Positions 45,366 to 54,699 of a DNA stretch of 64,000 nt are shown in pieces. Numbering within the stretch: position 1 is the stretch's first letter; each line of letters begins with the position of its first letter. Below the pieces are notes generated by a model. The model did no database searches and was not told the origin of the DNA. It saw only the letters and a list, made by a program, of their open reading frames with translations. The stretch is taken from positions 1-64,000 of the forward strand of contig JBBRXC010000001.1 in assembly GCA_038248745.1 (NCBI GenBank), in the 5' to 3' direction. Origin of the DNA: JAENWH01 sp038248745 (GTDB lineage Bacteria > Bacillota > Clostridia > Peptostreptococcales > Anaerovoracaceae). A program made the translations under genes and the position numbers.

Positions 45366-46928
45366 TCATTTGGTTTTAGTTATTTTATCCAAACCTTCTC
45401 TTGCTTCAACTTCATTAGAAATGCTCGTAAGTAATACCAAATAATCCTGTACCCTTATTTTTGTGTACCCATGAGGTATAATATCATGCCCATGTCTTCG
45501 AACGGCTATGAGTAAACTGCTTTTTGGGATAGCCAATTGTCGCACTTCTTTATTTTCAGCTTCTGATCCATGCTGAACTATATTTTCAACTGTGATTTTA
45601 CGGCTGTTATCTTTACTGTCAACATGTAATTTTCGTTCTTTTATCAGTTTATCAAGCATGGATTCATAAATTGGTTTACTATTCAAAAGATCTGCAAGGA
45701 TGTATGCCACGATGGAAACAATTGCCAAAGGAAGCAAATGATTCAAAGATCCAGTCATTTCAATAAGTAAAATTATCCCTGTTATAGGTGCTCTTACTAT
45801 GGCCGTAAAATAGCCTGCCATGGCAAGTACCACCCAATTGGAAAAAAGTACAGGATCGCCACCCAGAAAATTTATAGTGATATTACCAAATATAGCCCCA
45901 ATGATAGCGCCAAGTATTAGCAGAGGGAAAAAAATCCCTCCTGGTGCGCCCGATCCAAAGCTGATCATAGAAAAAACAAATTTAACAACAAGTAAAATAA
46001 GAAGAAACTGCAAACTTGACGTCGACTGCAGCACTTCTATAATCTGATGACCGCTTCCCAACGCGAGAGGGTAATACAATCCTATAAGACCAGCACATAG
46101 AAAGGGTACAACTAAACGTGATTTTACATTAAGCACAGGTATTTTTTTATATAATTTTTGCGTAAAAAGAAGTATATAATTGTAAAATGCTCCAGCGGCA
46201 CCAAGTATTCCACCAAGAAGAAATAAGAGCCAGTATTGATTGAGCTGTATGACTCCCTCTAGCGTAAAGTTGAAAATTGGGCTCATACCAAAAACTATTT
46301 TTGAAACGAAATCAGCCGTTATTGCTGAAGCCATCGTTGATAATAATATGATGGGAGAGAAATATTTAAAAATTTCTTCAACCGCAAACATCGCTCCCGC
46401 TAAAGGTGCATTAAAAGCGGCTGCCAGACCAGCACTTGCTCCACTTGCGATTAAAATTCTTTTTTCAGTTCTAGACGAACCAAATATATTTCCTACTCCT
46501 TCAGCGACACAAGCACCTATCTGAATGGATGGCCCCTCTCTACCCAAAGAAAGACCCGCTGAAATCGAAACGATTCCTCCTATAAATTTTGCAATTAATG
46601 TACTTACCCAATTATGCTTAAAATAACCTAATATAACGCCGCTTACCTGTGGAATCCCACTACCTCTAATCATTTCATATTTTGAAACTAAAATACCCAC
46701 GCCGTATCCAAGCAAACCCAAAAAAATAAAAACAAGAGGAATAAACTGCAAATGACCGTTTAACATTTTATAGAATTCTATAGACCCTTCCCCTGCATAG
46801 GTTAATATGAGTCTATAGGCAGCAACAACAACTCCTGCCACCAGACCCACTAAAACACTTTTAAACAGGATCGGCAGTTTATCAGTATGCGTATTTATTA
46901 CAGCTCTATAATTATTTATGGTTGTCAT
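45366..46928 (-). CDS. ClC-family chloride channel/antiporter with TrkA_C domain
   Basis: The ATG at 46928 follows AAGGAAAA and gives 520 residues; a longer frame adds 20. GSGIPQV and GREGPSIQIG are the selectivity-filter blocks, with the gating Glu retained in GREGP. About 11 helices end near residue 415; the last 80 residues resemble a TrkA_C ligand-binding domain. It exchanges Cl- for H+ or conducts Cl-. Confidence 0.9.
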   Translation of the reverse strand: MTTINNYRAVINTHTDKLPILFKSVLVGLVAGVVVAAYRLILTYAGEGSIEFYKMLNGHLQFIPLVFIFLGLLGYGVGILVSKYEMIRGSGIPQVSGVILGYFKHNWVSTLIAKFIGGIVSISAGLSLGREGPSIQIGACVAEGVGNIFGSSRTEKRILIASGASAGLAAAFNAPLAGAMFAVEEIFKYFSPIILLSTMASAITADFVSKIVFGMSPIFNFTLEGVIQLNQYWLLFLLGGILGAAGAFYNYILLFTQKLYKKIPVLNVKSRLVVPFLCAGLIGLYYPLALGSGHQIIEVLQSTSSLQFLLILLVVKFVFSMISFGSGAPGGIFFPLLILGAIIGAIFGNITINFLGGDPVLFSNWVVLAMAGYFTAIVRAPITGIILLIEMTGSLNHLLPLAIVSIVAYILADLLNSKPIYESMLDKLIKERKLHVDSKDNSRKITVENIVQHGSEAENKEVRQLAIPKSSLLIAVRRHGHDIIPHGYTKIRVQDYLVLLTSISNEVEAREGLDKITKTK

Positions 46929-46971
46929 ATTTTTTCCTTCTTTATGTTTCGCTTTTTGTACGGTAAGTGTA

Positions 46972-47868
46972 TCATAAATCAGTACCAATATAACGAATCC
47001 AATTGATACAATTCACAGCAGAAATATTTTTATCTTTTACTTCAAGCATGATGTCAAGGTTTTCACCCTCTACTCTTTTGTAGAAATCCATAAATTCATC
47101 TAATCTGATGCTTTGCGAATGAGATCCTCCCCTTTTCGCTAAATCCTGTTGTGAATAATGGATTTTCTGACGGCCGTCTTTCCCTGTCCATGTTTTACCA
47201 CACTCTTTGATCCAGGTTTCTTCCACTTTATTATCCGAAGACGGGTTCAACCTATTATGCAAATTATCGAAAACGATTGGGGCGTTCAATTCTTCCCCAA
47301 TTTCAAGAAGCTCCCCAATATTATAGGATCTGTCATCATTCTCTAAAACAAGTCGCTGTTTTATTGAATCGCTGAGATCCATATAATTCGTTTTAAATCT
47401 TGCAATTGCTTCAGACTTGTTCCCATAAACACCACCGATATGTAATATTATTTTGTGTTCCTGGTTTACCCCAAGGCTGTTTAAGAAGAGTGCATGGTAA
47501 TCAAGATCTTCCACAGCTCTGCTCACCACGTCTCTATTTGGTGAATTAAGAACTGTATATTGACCAGGGTGCATAGATACCCTGATATTATTGATCTTGA
47601 TTTTGTTTCCTATTTTTTGCATTTTTGGTTCAAAAACTTCCCACCATTTAATCTTATTTACAGGGCTTGAGCCAAATGGTATGATGTCAGAACTAATTCT
47701 AAAAAGATGAATATTGTTAGAAATATTGTAATCAATGATGTTTTCCAAAGAATTTAAATTATGCTTTATTAATTCAAGCAATTTTTCTTCCGTTGCATTT
47801 TTTTGTCTACAGGTTTTTTGGGTTGTATTTAAAACTCCCACAGTTAAACAGGCATATCCTATACTCAA
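46972..47868 (-). CDS. uvsE: UV DNA damage endonuclease
   Basis: A 298-residue TIM-barrel protein beginning IGYACLTVG. RISSDIIPFGSSPVN, RVSMHPGQYTVLNSP, HIGGVYGNK, LENDD and FDNLHNRLNP carry the metal ligands of UvsE/UVDE. It nicks DNA 5' to UV photoproducts. Confidence 0.95.
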   Translation of the reverse strand: MSIGYACLTVGVLNTTQKTCRQKNATEEKLLELIKHNLNSLENIIDYNISNNIHLFRISSDIIPFGSSPVNKIKWWEVFEPKMQKIGNKIKINNIRVSMHPGQYTVLNSPNRDVVSRAVEDLDYHALFLNSLGVNQEHKIILHIGGVYGNKSEAIARFKTNYMDLSDSIKQRLVLENDDRSYNIGELLEIGEELNAPIVFDNLHNRLNPSSDNKVEETWIKECGKTWTGKDGRQKIHYSQQDLAKRGGSHSQSIRLDEFMDFYKRVEGENLDIMLEVKDKNISAVNCINWIRYIGTDL

Positions 47869-47878
47869 TTGCTTCTCC

Positions 47879-48643
47879 TTAAATCATTTCTGATCCACAA
47901 TATTTGCAATTTCCCGGTGCAATTTCATTCCAAACTTCATTTTCCGATTTATCTGAAGTGGAATAATCTTTAATAATTTTGCCGTCCTTCATTTCTATGA
48001 TTCTATCCGATTTTTCGGCAATATGTATATCATGGGTTACAATCAAAAAAGCCATCTTAAAGTCTTTGTTGATCTTTCTCAATAGTTCATACGCCTGATC
48101 CGTGGATTCTGAATCAAGATTCCCTGTTGGCTCATCTGCCAGAATAAGATTTGGATTGTTGATTAACGCTCTGGCGATAGAAACTCTTTGCTGCTGTCCA
48201 CCAGATAGATTATTTGCCAGATTGTTCATTTTATCCTGAAGCCCAACAGACTCCAATATCTCTATTGCCCGTTTCTGTTTATCTTTATTCACATATCCAG
48301 TTTCTATCCATGTAGGAAGCATTACATTTTCTAGCGCTGTAAATTCAGGTAATAAATGATGGGACTGGAAAATAAAACCAATGTTTTTATTTCTAAAATC
48401 TGCCAGTTCATTTTCTTCCATATTTGAAAACTCTTTCCCTTTAAAAAACAACTTCCCCGTTGTAGGTTTATCCAAAGCGCCTAACAAGTTCAACAAGGTA
48501 CTTTTTCCACAACCAGAAGGCCCTATAATACTTGCAAATTCTCCGTCAAACATTTTTATATTGATGAAGTCCAATGCTCGAGTTTTAAATTTTTCTCCAT
48601 ATTCTTTTGTGAGTCCATCCCCACATAATAATATATCATCCAT
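47879..48643 (-). CDS. MacB/LolD-type ABC exporter ATPase with Cys tail
   Basis: A 254-residue ATPase with [17 protein letters not shown] and [10 protein letters not shown]. After the cassette ends near residue 225 a tail [21 protein letters not shown] occurs (in part), with a CKYC pair unusual for the family. It energises the adjacent FtsX-like permease. Confidence 0.9.
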   Translation of the reverse strand: MDDILLCGDGLTKEYGEKFKTRALDFINIKMFDGEFASIIGPSGCGKSTLLNLLGALDKPTTGKLFFKGKEFSNMEENELADFRNKNIGFIFQSHHLLPEFTALENVMLPTWIETGYVNKDKQKRAIEILESVGLQDKMNNLANNLSGGQQQRVSIARALINNPNLILADEPTGNLDSESTDQAYELLRKINKDFKMAFLIVTHDIHIAEKSDRIIEMKDGKIIKDYSTSDKSENEVWNEIAPGNCKYCGSEMI

Positions 48644-49847
48644 TTTTTATCGCCTCCATCGGGTTGAGATTTGCTGATCTGTTTGCAGGAATAACCGAAG
48701 CGATTGCTCCCGCACATATTGCAATTACCACTATGATCAAAACACTCCCTATTTGATAATTAATCACAAAACTTCCAGTACCCTTGTTGAAAAACTGGAA
48801 AACAGTTAATAGCATAATACCTAACCCACAGCCAACAACAGAACCAAACCCTCCAAGAATTAACCCTTGAAGAAGGAATATCCTGCTGGCACTTTTTTTT
48901 GTCGCACCCATGGCCTTCAGAATGCCTATTTCTTTTGACTTCTGAATGACTGACACGGCTAACACGCTTGATATCCCAAAAGTAACAGCCAGTATTACAA
49001 AGAACTGAATGGTATAGGAGGAGCTACTTTGGCTAGACAATGCACTAAGTAATTGTTTGTTTTGTTCTTTCCATTCTACTATTTTTACATCGCCAATTTT
49101 ATTTTTCCAAGAGGCTGCAACTTCATCCGCTATAAATGGATCTTTTATTTGTGTCTCAATCAATGATATATTGCTTCCTTTATCGAAAATTTTCTGAGCT
49201 CTGCTTAAATCCATAAATACCAATGATTCGTTTACCACTTCATTTTGAAGGTCAAAAATTCCGCCTACTAGCATTTGAACCGTCTCTCCATTTGGGATTA
49301 ATATGTTCATAAACCCTCCTTCAGAGATGCCAAGGTTCTCAGCGAGAGTTGTTCCGATTAAAATTGTATTGCCCGATAGCGCAGGGTTTCCCGAAACTAT
49401 ATTGGAAGATATCGCATAGATTTTGTCAGCATTTTCAAACTGAATCCCCTTTATTTGAACGGACTTATTCTTCCCGCTACTCCTGACCAATCCAGTCCCC
49501 TGAACAGTTGGCGAAATCGCTGTTAAATTGTTGTCTTTTTTTAATTCATCAATCACAACCGACCAGTTGCTGATTCCTTTTTCTAACGACGAATAGTTTC
49601 CTCTTAATAGTGTCTGATAGGTTGATTGCTCTGTTAAGGCAAGGGTTGTATCATCTTCTTTACTGCTGATCGTTATGTGGGAACTGTTCCCAATGGTTCG
49701 TTCAACTAAACTCTCCTGGAGGCTGGTAATCAGTGATCCCAGAAATATTTGGACTGCAACACCTATTGCTATTCCTAAGATAATAAATATCGTTTGTGTT
49801 CTGCCGCTTTTAAGGAATCTTAATGCTATCTTCAATTCATATATCAA
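48636..49847 (-). CDS. FtsX/MacB-family ABC permease
   Basis: A 403-residue protein with an N-terminal helix (about 20-40), a 210-residue extracytoplasmic domain, and three C-terminal helices from about residue 275, as in MacB. It ends [12 protein letters not shown], the family hallmark. Overlaps with both neighbouring genes (8 and 4 bases) show one operon. Confidence 0.9.
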   Translation of the reverse strand: MIYELKIALRFLKSGRTQTIFIILGIAIGVAVQIFLGSLITSLQESLVERTIGNSSHITISSKEDDTTLALTEQSTYQTLLRGNYSSLEKGISNWSVVIDELKKDNNLTAISPTVQGTGLVRSSGKNKSVQIKGIQFENADKIYAISSNIVSGNPALSGNTILIGTTLAENLGISEGGFMNILIPNGETVQMLVGGIFDLQNEVVNESLVFMDLSRAQKIFDKGSNISLIETQIKDPFIADEVAASWKNKIGDVKIVEWKEQNKQLLSALSSQSSSSYTIQFFVILAVTFGISSVLAVSVIQKSKEIGILKAMGATKKSASRIFLLQGLILGGFGSVVGCGLGIMLLTVFQFFNKGTGSFVINYQIGSVLIIVVIAICAGAIASVIPANRSANLNPMEAIKNG

Positions 49848-51109
49848 GCAGGCTCAACTCCTTTTTTTAACGTAACGGATGCACCATCCGTTATCAAATC
49901 AGTCGGAAGTATAACAATATCCCCATCTACAAGACCTTTCCTAACAATGACATTTGAAGAAGGACCTCTTTCGATAACAACTTCCGTTTTGTTTGCCTTC
50001 CCATTTTTATAAACAAATACGAAATCTTCACCCCCGATTAAATATTGATCTGGAATGACAATTGCTTTTGTTTGTTCTGTTAATGATATTTTCAGATTTA
50101 CTGTTAAATCTGATGCATTAAACTCAATATCGGACAGCAATTTTATGATAATCTGAAAAGTTCCTGTATTCTTATTAATTTTTGGCGTGATAATACTTAT
50201 TTCACCTTTTAACGGATCAGCCTGTTGTTGCCCTTCAATAGTAATGTCAACTTTCATCCCTTTCGTGACATATAAAAAATACTTTTCATCCAATTCGGCT
50301 ATCACGGTATAGCTTTTAGCCTGCCCTATATCTAAAAGAACATCTCCCGGTTTCACAATATCATTCACCTGTGCATAGGACCCTAATATGATTGAATCCC
50401 AATTTGTCTTTATTTTATATTTAGACTCGTCCACTACAGCGCTTTCATAAACAGATTTTGCATTTTCCAGTTTATAATACAGAGAATCTCTTTTAGACCC
50501 ACCTGGCCCCATGGCCTGCATTTTAAGATTGGCGGCAGATAATTGGTTTAATGCAGTCTGATAGGTTAACTGGTAATCATCTAAGCTGTTTTTTGAAATG
50601 GCGCCTTCATTATATAAAATCTGTGCATCTTTATAAGCCTTTTCTGCCTGTTGTTTGATAAGCGATGCCTTGTTAAAATCTTCTTTTGCCAGTACGTAAT
50701 CATATTCTATTAAAGAATTATATTGTTCTTTTACATCTAAATAGGTGGTATTTTTCTGTTCTGTCTGAAATCCCTGTTCCGAATTATAGATAGATATTAT
50801 TAGCTCGCCAGCTGACACTGTTTCACCCTCTTTGGCCCCAATATAATCAATCTCCCCATTCACCTGGGAGACGATTTGTGTTTGATTTTCCATACCAAGC
50901 TGCCCAACGGCGACTATTTTTTCAGCATAATTCTGTTCTTTGACTTTTATATATTCTGATTCGCTTTTACCGCCAGAAAACATAAAAAAAGAAATAATCA
51001 GCAGGAATCCAATTATCCCTAATAAAGCTATTTTTTTCTTCGTCCACTTTATATTTTTAATGATAAGAAATCGATTCCCTACTTTTTGCTTTATACTATT
51101 TAACCCCAT
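49844..51109 (-). CDS. MacA/HlyD-type membrane fusion protein
   Basis: The ATG at 51109 follows GGAGG and gives 421 residues. It has an N-terminal membrane helix (about residues 27-45), a lipoyl-like barrel (GEIDYIGAKEGETVSAGELI, in parts), a coiled-coil hairpin about 105-200, and a beta-barrel domain. It couples the ABC exporter to an outer face; in Gram-positive cells it supports export of peptides or drugs. Confidence 0.9.
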   Translation of the reverse strand: MGLNSIKQKVGNRFLIIKNIKWTKKKIALLGIIGFLLIISFFMFSGGKSESEYIKVKEQNYAEKIVAVGQLGMENQTQIVSQVNGEIDYIGAKEGETVSAGELIISIYNSEQGFQTEQKNTTYLDVKEQYNSLIEYDYVLAKEDFNKASLIKQQAEKAYKDAQILYNEGAISKNSLDDYQLTYQTALNQLSAANLKMQAMGPGGSKRDSLYYKLENAKSVYESAVVDESKYKIKTNWDSIILGSYAQVNDIVKPGDVLLDIGQAKSYTVIAELDEKYFLYVTKGMKVDITIEGQQQADPLKGEISIITPKINKNTGTFQIIIKLLSDIEFNASDLTVNLKISLTEQTKAIVIPDQYLIGGEDFVFVYKNGKANKTEVVIERGPSSNVIVRKGLVDGDIVILPTDLITDGASVTLKKGVEPA

Positions 51110-51275
51110 AAAAGACCTCCTACAATCAAACACAAATTATAATTATTGTTTTTACCGTTCCATATTTATGTTTAAAATATACCCCTTAAACAGGTTCATT
51201 AATCACAGTAAAAATTTATTTACTAGCATTTATTTTCAAAAACATCTAAGTATGTTTTATCTGATAATTTAATAA

Positions 51276-51304
51276 GTAGGGCAGGGATGAAAATCCTACC
51301 CTAC
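51276..51304 (-). terminator. Weak terminator after the baeRF-like gene
   Basis: GTAGGGCAGGGA and TCCTACCCTAC form an imperfect stem; the minus-strand tail is AT-rich but lacks a strong T run. Confidence 0.4.
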
Positions 51305-51352
51305 AACGATCTTTCATTAGAACGATATCCTTAGAAGTAAGGAATATTTATC

Positions 51353-52501
51353 TCAATACCTGTATATTGCGGCGATGCCTGTTGTACTAGGCATTATTTC
51401 TTTTGGTAATACAACAACCTTGCCTTTCTTTTTCATGACAAATTCAGCCAGATCATCCAATACATCATCTGTGTCTGGTTTTTCTAGGTCGCCTAGACGA
51501 ACCGTCCCCGTTTGTAGATCAACTTTACCGGGAATTATTTTTTCTGCTTCGAGGAAAAGGGTTTCAACCCTGTTTTCTACGGCAGCTAAGGCGACTTTTA
51601 ACAGGTCATCTGAACCCAAATCATTGGCTTTCGCATTACTATATTTTTCAGCTAAACTCTTATTTTTTGCCGAATAAATAGGTTCAACCAATTCCCAAAC
51701 CTTAACTTTCAGTTCATCCATGGTGAATGCATTATAGGCCCCTTTAATTCCTTCCTTCATCAGGTAAGGATTATTTGTTATTTTCATAAATTCACTGTGA
51801 TGCTCTTTTAACGAAACTAAGACAAGTGGCAATTTAGAAGTTTTCGAATGATTCTCCAGAACATATTTGTCTACATATCGGAAAAACTTCTCCAAATCTT
51901 TTTCCAACTCATTATCCTTTGTCCCATATCCAAAGGGAACAGCACCAGCCCCCGTCCCGGCGAATTTGCTATGATTCGTTGAAGGTTCTGTATGCTGATT
52001 TCCTAAAACCTCTTCAAGGGTTGTTGGCACACCCTGCATTATTTTTATTTTTTTAATGCCATATTTATTCCCTTCATAAAGATTGAATTCCGTACCGCTT
52101 AATCCCAGCAACTGATATTTTTCAACGGATTGAAATATCTTAAGAAGAGGCTTGATATGAAGCGAATCTGCTACGATTGCCAGATTCTCTACAGTTTCAT
52201 CTAATCTGTATATGATGCATTTATTCAGGTTTGCAAGAACAGCCATTCCTTCCAGCGAATAATTCCAAATATTCTTGTCCTCTTCTATCTGCTGAAACAT
52301 TTCCATAATAGAACTAATATCTTTTTTAGAATACTTTTGTTTTAAGGAAGCTTCAACATCTCTTATCAAGTTTTTAAAAAGTGTAACATCCTGTTTATTT
52401 CCCTTTGAATCCCTATGAGTCGATTGATAAAGAGATACAAATGGTCCTTCTTCTTCAAAAATCATCGCATTTGGGAATTCATTTACAATTTCATATTTCA
52501 T
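51353..52501 (-). CDS. baeRF-like (archaeo-eukaryotic release factor 1-type) protein
   Basis: A 382-residue soluble protein. The central LPLVLVSLKEHHSEFMKI, the following helix-rich segment, and the C-terminal DVLDDLAEFVMKKKGKVVVLPKEIMPSTTGIAAIYRY (in part) resemble bacterial relatives of eRF1 (baeRF3 group). That C-terminal domain is L7Ae/eRF1-like. Such proteins are suspected to act on ribosomes under stress; none is proven. A 34-residue basic peptide gene lies just upstream, apparently in the same transcript. Confidence 0.6.
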   Translation of the reverse strand: MKYEIVNEFPNAMIFEEEGPFVSLYQSTHRDSKGNKQDVTLFKNLIRDVEASLKQKYSKKDISSIMEMFQQIEEDKNIWNYSLEGMAVLANLNKCIIYRLDETVENLAIVADSLHIKPLLKIFQSVEKYQLLGLSGTEFNLYEGNKYGIKKIKIMQGVPTTLEEVLGNQHTEPSTNHSKFAGTGAGAVPFGYGTKDNELEKDLEKFFRYVDKYVLENHSKTSKLPLVLVSLKEHHSEFMKITNNPYLMKEGIKGAYNAFTMDELKVKVWELVEPIYSAKNKSLAEKYSNAKANDLGSDDLLKVALAAVENRVETLFLEAEKIIPGKVDLQTGTVRLGDLEKPDTDDVLDDLAEFVMKKKGKVVVLPKEIMPSTTGIAAIYRY

Positions 52502-52570
52502 ATTATTTCTTTATCCTTTCTATCTTATTTCATATCGGTCCTTACTAAATTTTTCGATGCTATTCCATAT

Positions 52571-52675
52571 TTACTTCTTCTCCGCTGGTGTTTTATTTAT
52601 GTTAGAAGCTTGTGAATTGGTTTTTTCCGCTGTTTTTTTCTGTTTTTTTTGTTTTTTTGGATTTTTATCTCCCAT
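52571..52675 (-). CDS. 34-residue lysine-rich peptide
   Basis: Hand translation gives MGDKNPKKQKKQKKTAEK and a tail ending TPAEKK, with 12 Lys among 34 residues and no hydrophobic stretch. GAGGAGG sits 6 bases before the ATG, a strong ribosome binding site. A consensus-like promoter (52784-52812) and leader hairpin precede it, and baeRF-like follows after 69 bases. Basic peptides of this kind can bind RNA or ribosomes; no family is recognised. Confidence 0.6.
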   Translation of the reverse strand: MGDKNPKKQKKQKKTAEKTNSQASNINKTPAEKK

Positions 52676-52695
52676 AATCTTTCCTCCTCTTTTGA

Positions 52696-52729
52696 AACAA
52701 GGCCACCTTAATTAAAAAGTGGCCTTGTT
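52696..52729 (-). promoter_or_regulatory. Leader hairpin just upstream of the peptide RBS
   Basis: AACAAGGCCAC and GTGGCCTTGTT pair perfectly (11 bp) across a 12-base AT loop, ending about 10 bases before the GAGGAGG site. It could shield or space the ribosome binding site; a terminator is less likely because no T run follows. Confidence 0.45.
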
Positions 52730-52783
52730 TGATCCTATACATGATGCTTTTGCCACTCTTCACCGATGAGTGATATTATTTCT

Positions 52784-52812
52784 ATTATACCCCGTTTGGG
52801 GTGGAAAGTAAA
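52784..52812 (-). promoter_or_regulatory. Promoter of the peptide/baeRF-like operon
   Basis: On the minus strand TTTACT and TATAAT are 17 bases apart, leaving a leader of about 100 bases before the peptide start. Confidence 0.55.
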
Positions 52813-52830
52813 CGGTCGGTTACAAACAAA

Positions 52831-52860
52831 TGGCACCTTTATTTGTTAATAAAGGTGCCA
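52831..52860 (-). terminator. Terminator of the sigI-rsgI operon
   Basis: TGGCACCTTTATT and AATAAAGGTGCCA pair perfectly (13 bp, 4-base loop); on the minus strand TTTGTTTGT follows. It lies 50 bases after the rsgI stop. Confidence 0.8.
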
Positions 52861-52909
52861 TCAGTTCACAGTTTATAATTTATTTTAATACCCCTTCAGT
52901 GTTAATTCA

Positions 52910-53974
52910 TTATTCTTCTGTATCTATTTCTTCATTATCTGTTTCAATTGCTTCAGGTGAAGTACGGTTCTGTATTGCATTCTGATTTCTTACTTTTTCC
53001 ATTACTTTCGAATCTGTATCTTCATCCATATCTAAATCTGTATCATCATTGGCCTTGACTTTCCCCTTATCATTGCCATTGTTGTTTATATTGCCATTAC
53101 CATTACCGTTATTGCCATTACCGTTATTGCCATTTCCGTTAATGTCTGAATCAACATCTATTCCTTTTGGTGTCATGCCCTTTTGTTTGAATTTGTTTGC
53201 CTTGATCTGGGCCATGATGTCTTTTACAGAACCTTCAAACCAAATAGCGGCATCCGAAGTGACGGTAGTACCAGCAAGCTCTGGATCACTAGCATATAAC
53301 TTTTGAACTAAATTCAATTTTCCAGGTGTTACTTTATATCCTAAATCTTTGCTTAATTGAGCTGCAGCTTCTACTCTCTTAGCACCTATTGCTGTTACAA
53401 CGTCTTCTAAATCCAAATCAGTGTCGATTTCTTTGCCTGTTTCTTCTGCAACCATTGTTGCCAGTTTGTTTTTTATGGCAAGTATTAGTTTTTCTTCATT
53501 TTTTGCTGAAGTGGCGTTTACCCCAATGATGATACTGTCTTCATACCATGTACCATTTTTAAGATAATTTTTTTCCTTTAATGCTAAAATTGTGTCTTCC
53601 AATACCTGATTAATGTTTTTCCCATTCCATTCAATCGTTTGAAGAATGTCAACAGCGTCTAAGTTACTTTCTTCTGATATTACCTTGTTAAATGAATTAA
53701 TTGAATAAGTTATTGAAGGATTTACATCCAAACTTACATGTGCCACTGGTGTATTATAAGCATAGGCAGTACCGCCTCCCAGCAGAATAACCAGTGATGC
53801 TGCGATTCCCCCGGCAATGTTTCGATATTTCTTACTCATCTTTTTCATTGTATTTCTCTCCATTTCTATGGTTTGACCAATTTTATAATTTTTGTTTAAA
53901 ATTTCTTTTACTCTGCCGTCATCAGATAAGGCAACTGCTTTGTTTTTTCTCGTTTCAAGTATAACTGCTTTCAT
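52910..53974 (-). CDS. rsgI: Anti-sigma-I factor RsgI-like protein
   Basis: The ATG at 53974 is 9 bases after AAGGAG; a longer frame would overlap sigI further. The 354-residue product has the N-terminal RsgI domain (KAVILETRKNKAVALSDDG), one membrane helix near 50-70, and an extracellular domain with VSLDVNPSITYSINSFNKV, the family motif. The tail has a run of Asn-Gly units (about residues 270-300) and acidic ends. It likely holds sigma-I inactive and senses outside signals. Confidence 0.92.
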   Translation of the reverse strand: MKAVILETRKNKAVALSDDGRVKEILNKNYKIGQTIEMERNTMKKMSKKYRNIAGGIAASLVILLGGGTAYAYNTPVAHVSLDVNPSITYSINSFNKVISEESNLDAVDILQTIEWNGKNINQVLEDTILALKEKNYLKNGTWYEDSIIIGVNATSAKNEEKLILAIKNKLATMVAEETGKEIDTDLDLEDVVTAIGAKRVEAAAQLSKDLGYKVTPGKLNLVQKLYASDPELAGTTVTSDAAIWFEGSVKDIMAQIKANKFKQKGMTPKGIDVDSDINGNGNNGNGNNGNGNGNINNNGNDKGKVKANDDTDLDMDEDTDSKVMEKVRNQNAIQNRTSPEAIETDNEEIDTEE

Positions 53975-53979
53975 CGGTT

Positions 53980-54687
53980 TCATCTCCTTTTCATTGAAAT
54001 TACATAAGGTGTCAAGCATGGATAATCACCTTTTAGTATTTCTGTGACTGCTATTATATACTTTCGATGACGTTCCAGTATTTTTCGGGGTACTCCCGTA
54101 TTTTTCTCAATGTTTTTTAATGGCAGCAGACCGCTGTTTGCCATTTCACAAAAAATAAGATCATTATCTGTAATATAAATGACCACTTCTTTGCAGGATT
54201 CTTTTGTTTTTTTTGCTTTAGGGGAACAAGCCGCTAGATCAAAAAAAGAAAAGCCATATTTTTTCAAAGACTCCCCAAGCATTCCGATTTCATCAGCAAT
54301 TTTTTCTTCAAAATTTTCATTTCCCGATAACTGTTCCGCATCATTCCTATCTTTGTTTATAATGATATCTGAAGGATTCATTGGAACGATATGCTCTGTT
54401 TGCTTCTCTTTTCGCAGTCCATCAATAAGCCTTCTCCTAATCACCAATTTGGCAAAACTCAGGAAACTGCCCTTATCAAATGAATAAGACTGCACCGCTT
54501 CAACAAATGCTTCCAGCGCCAGCAATTCTTCTTCACTTCCACTATTAATATGCTTTGAAAGAGTTTTACCGGCACATGCCCTGATATAAGGCATTTCCTG
54601 AAGAATAAACTGTTCCAAAATCTTTTCATCCCCTACGGCTGAAATAGCCGTTTCATCAATCAGTCTTGATCTTTTCTCGTCATCCAT
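53980..54687 (-). CDS. sigI: RNA polymerase sigma-I factor
   Basis: A 235-residue protein with an N-terminal sigma-2-like region (LEAFVEAVQSYSFDKGSFLSFAKLVIRRRLIDGLRKE, in part) and the sigma-I specific C-terminal domain ending GDYPCLTPYVISMKRR. In Clostridium thermocellum and Bacillus it controls heat-shock or cell-surface genes. It precedes rsgI, the standard order. Confidence 0.93.
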   Translation of the reverse strand: MDDEKRSRLIDETAISAVGDEKILEQFILQEMPYIRACAGKTLSKHINSGSEEELLALEAFVEAVQSYSFDKGSFLSFAKLVIRRRLIDGLRKEKQTEHIVPMNPSDIIINKDRNDAEQLSGNENFEEKIADEIGMLGESLKKYGFSFFDLAACSPKAKKTKESCKEVVIYITDNDLIFCEMANSGLLPLKNIEKNTGVPRKILERHRKYIIAVTEILKGDYPCLTPYVISMKRR

Positions 54688-54699
54688 ATACTAGAACCT

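Noticed and set aside
52676..52790. A known riboswitch class in the leader of the basic peptide gene
   Set aside because: A CACTC/GAGTG stem and the GGCCAC hairpin are present, but no consensus of a class I can recognise was found.
52910..53974. A dockerin or carbohydrate-binding module in the RsgI tail
   Set aside because: The tail is a simple Asn-Gly and acidic repeat without the conserved aromatic or calcium-binding pattern.
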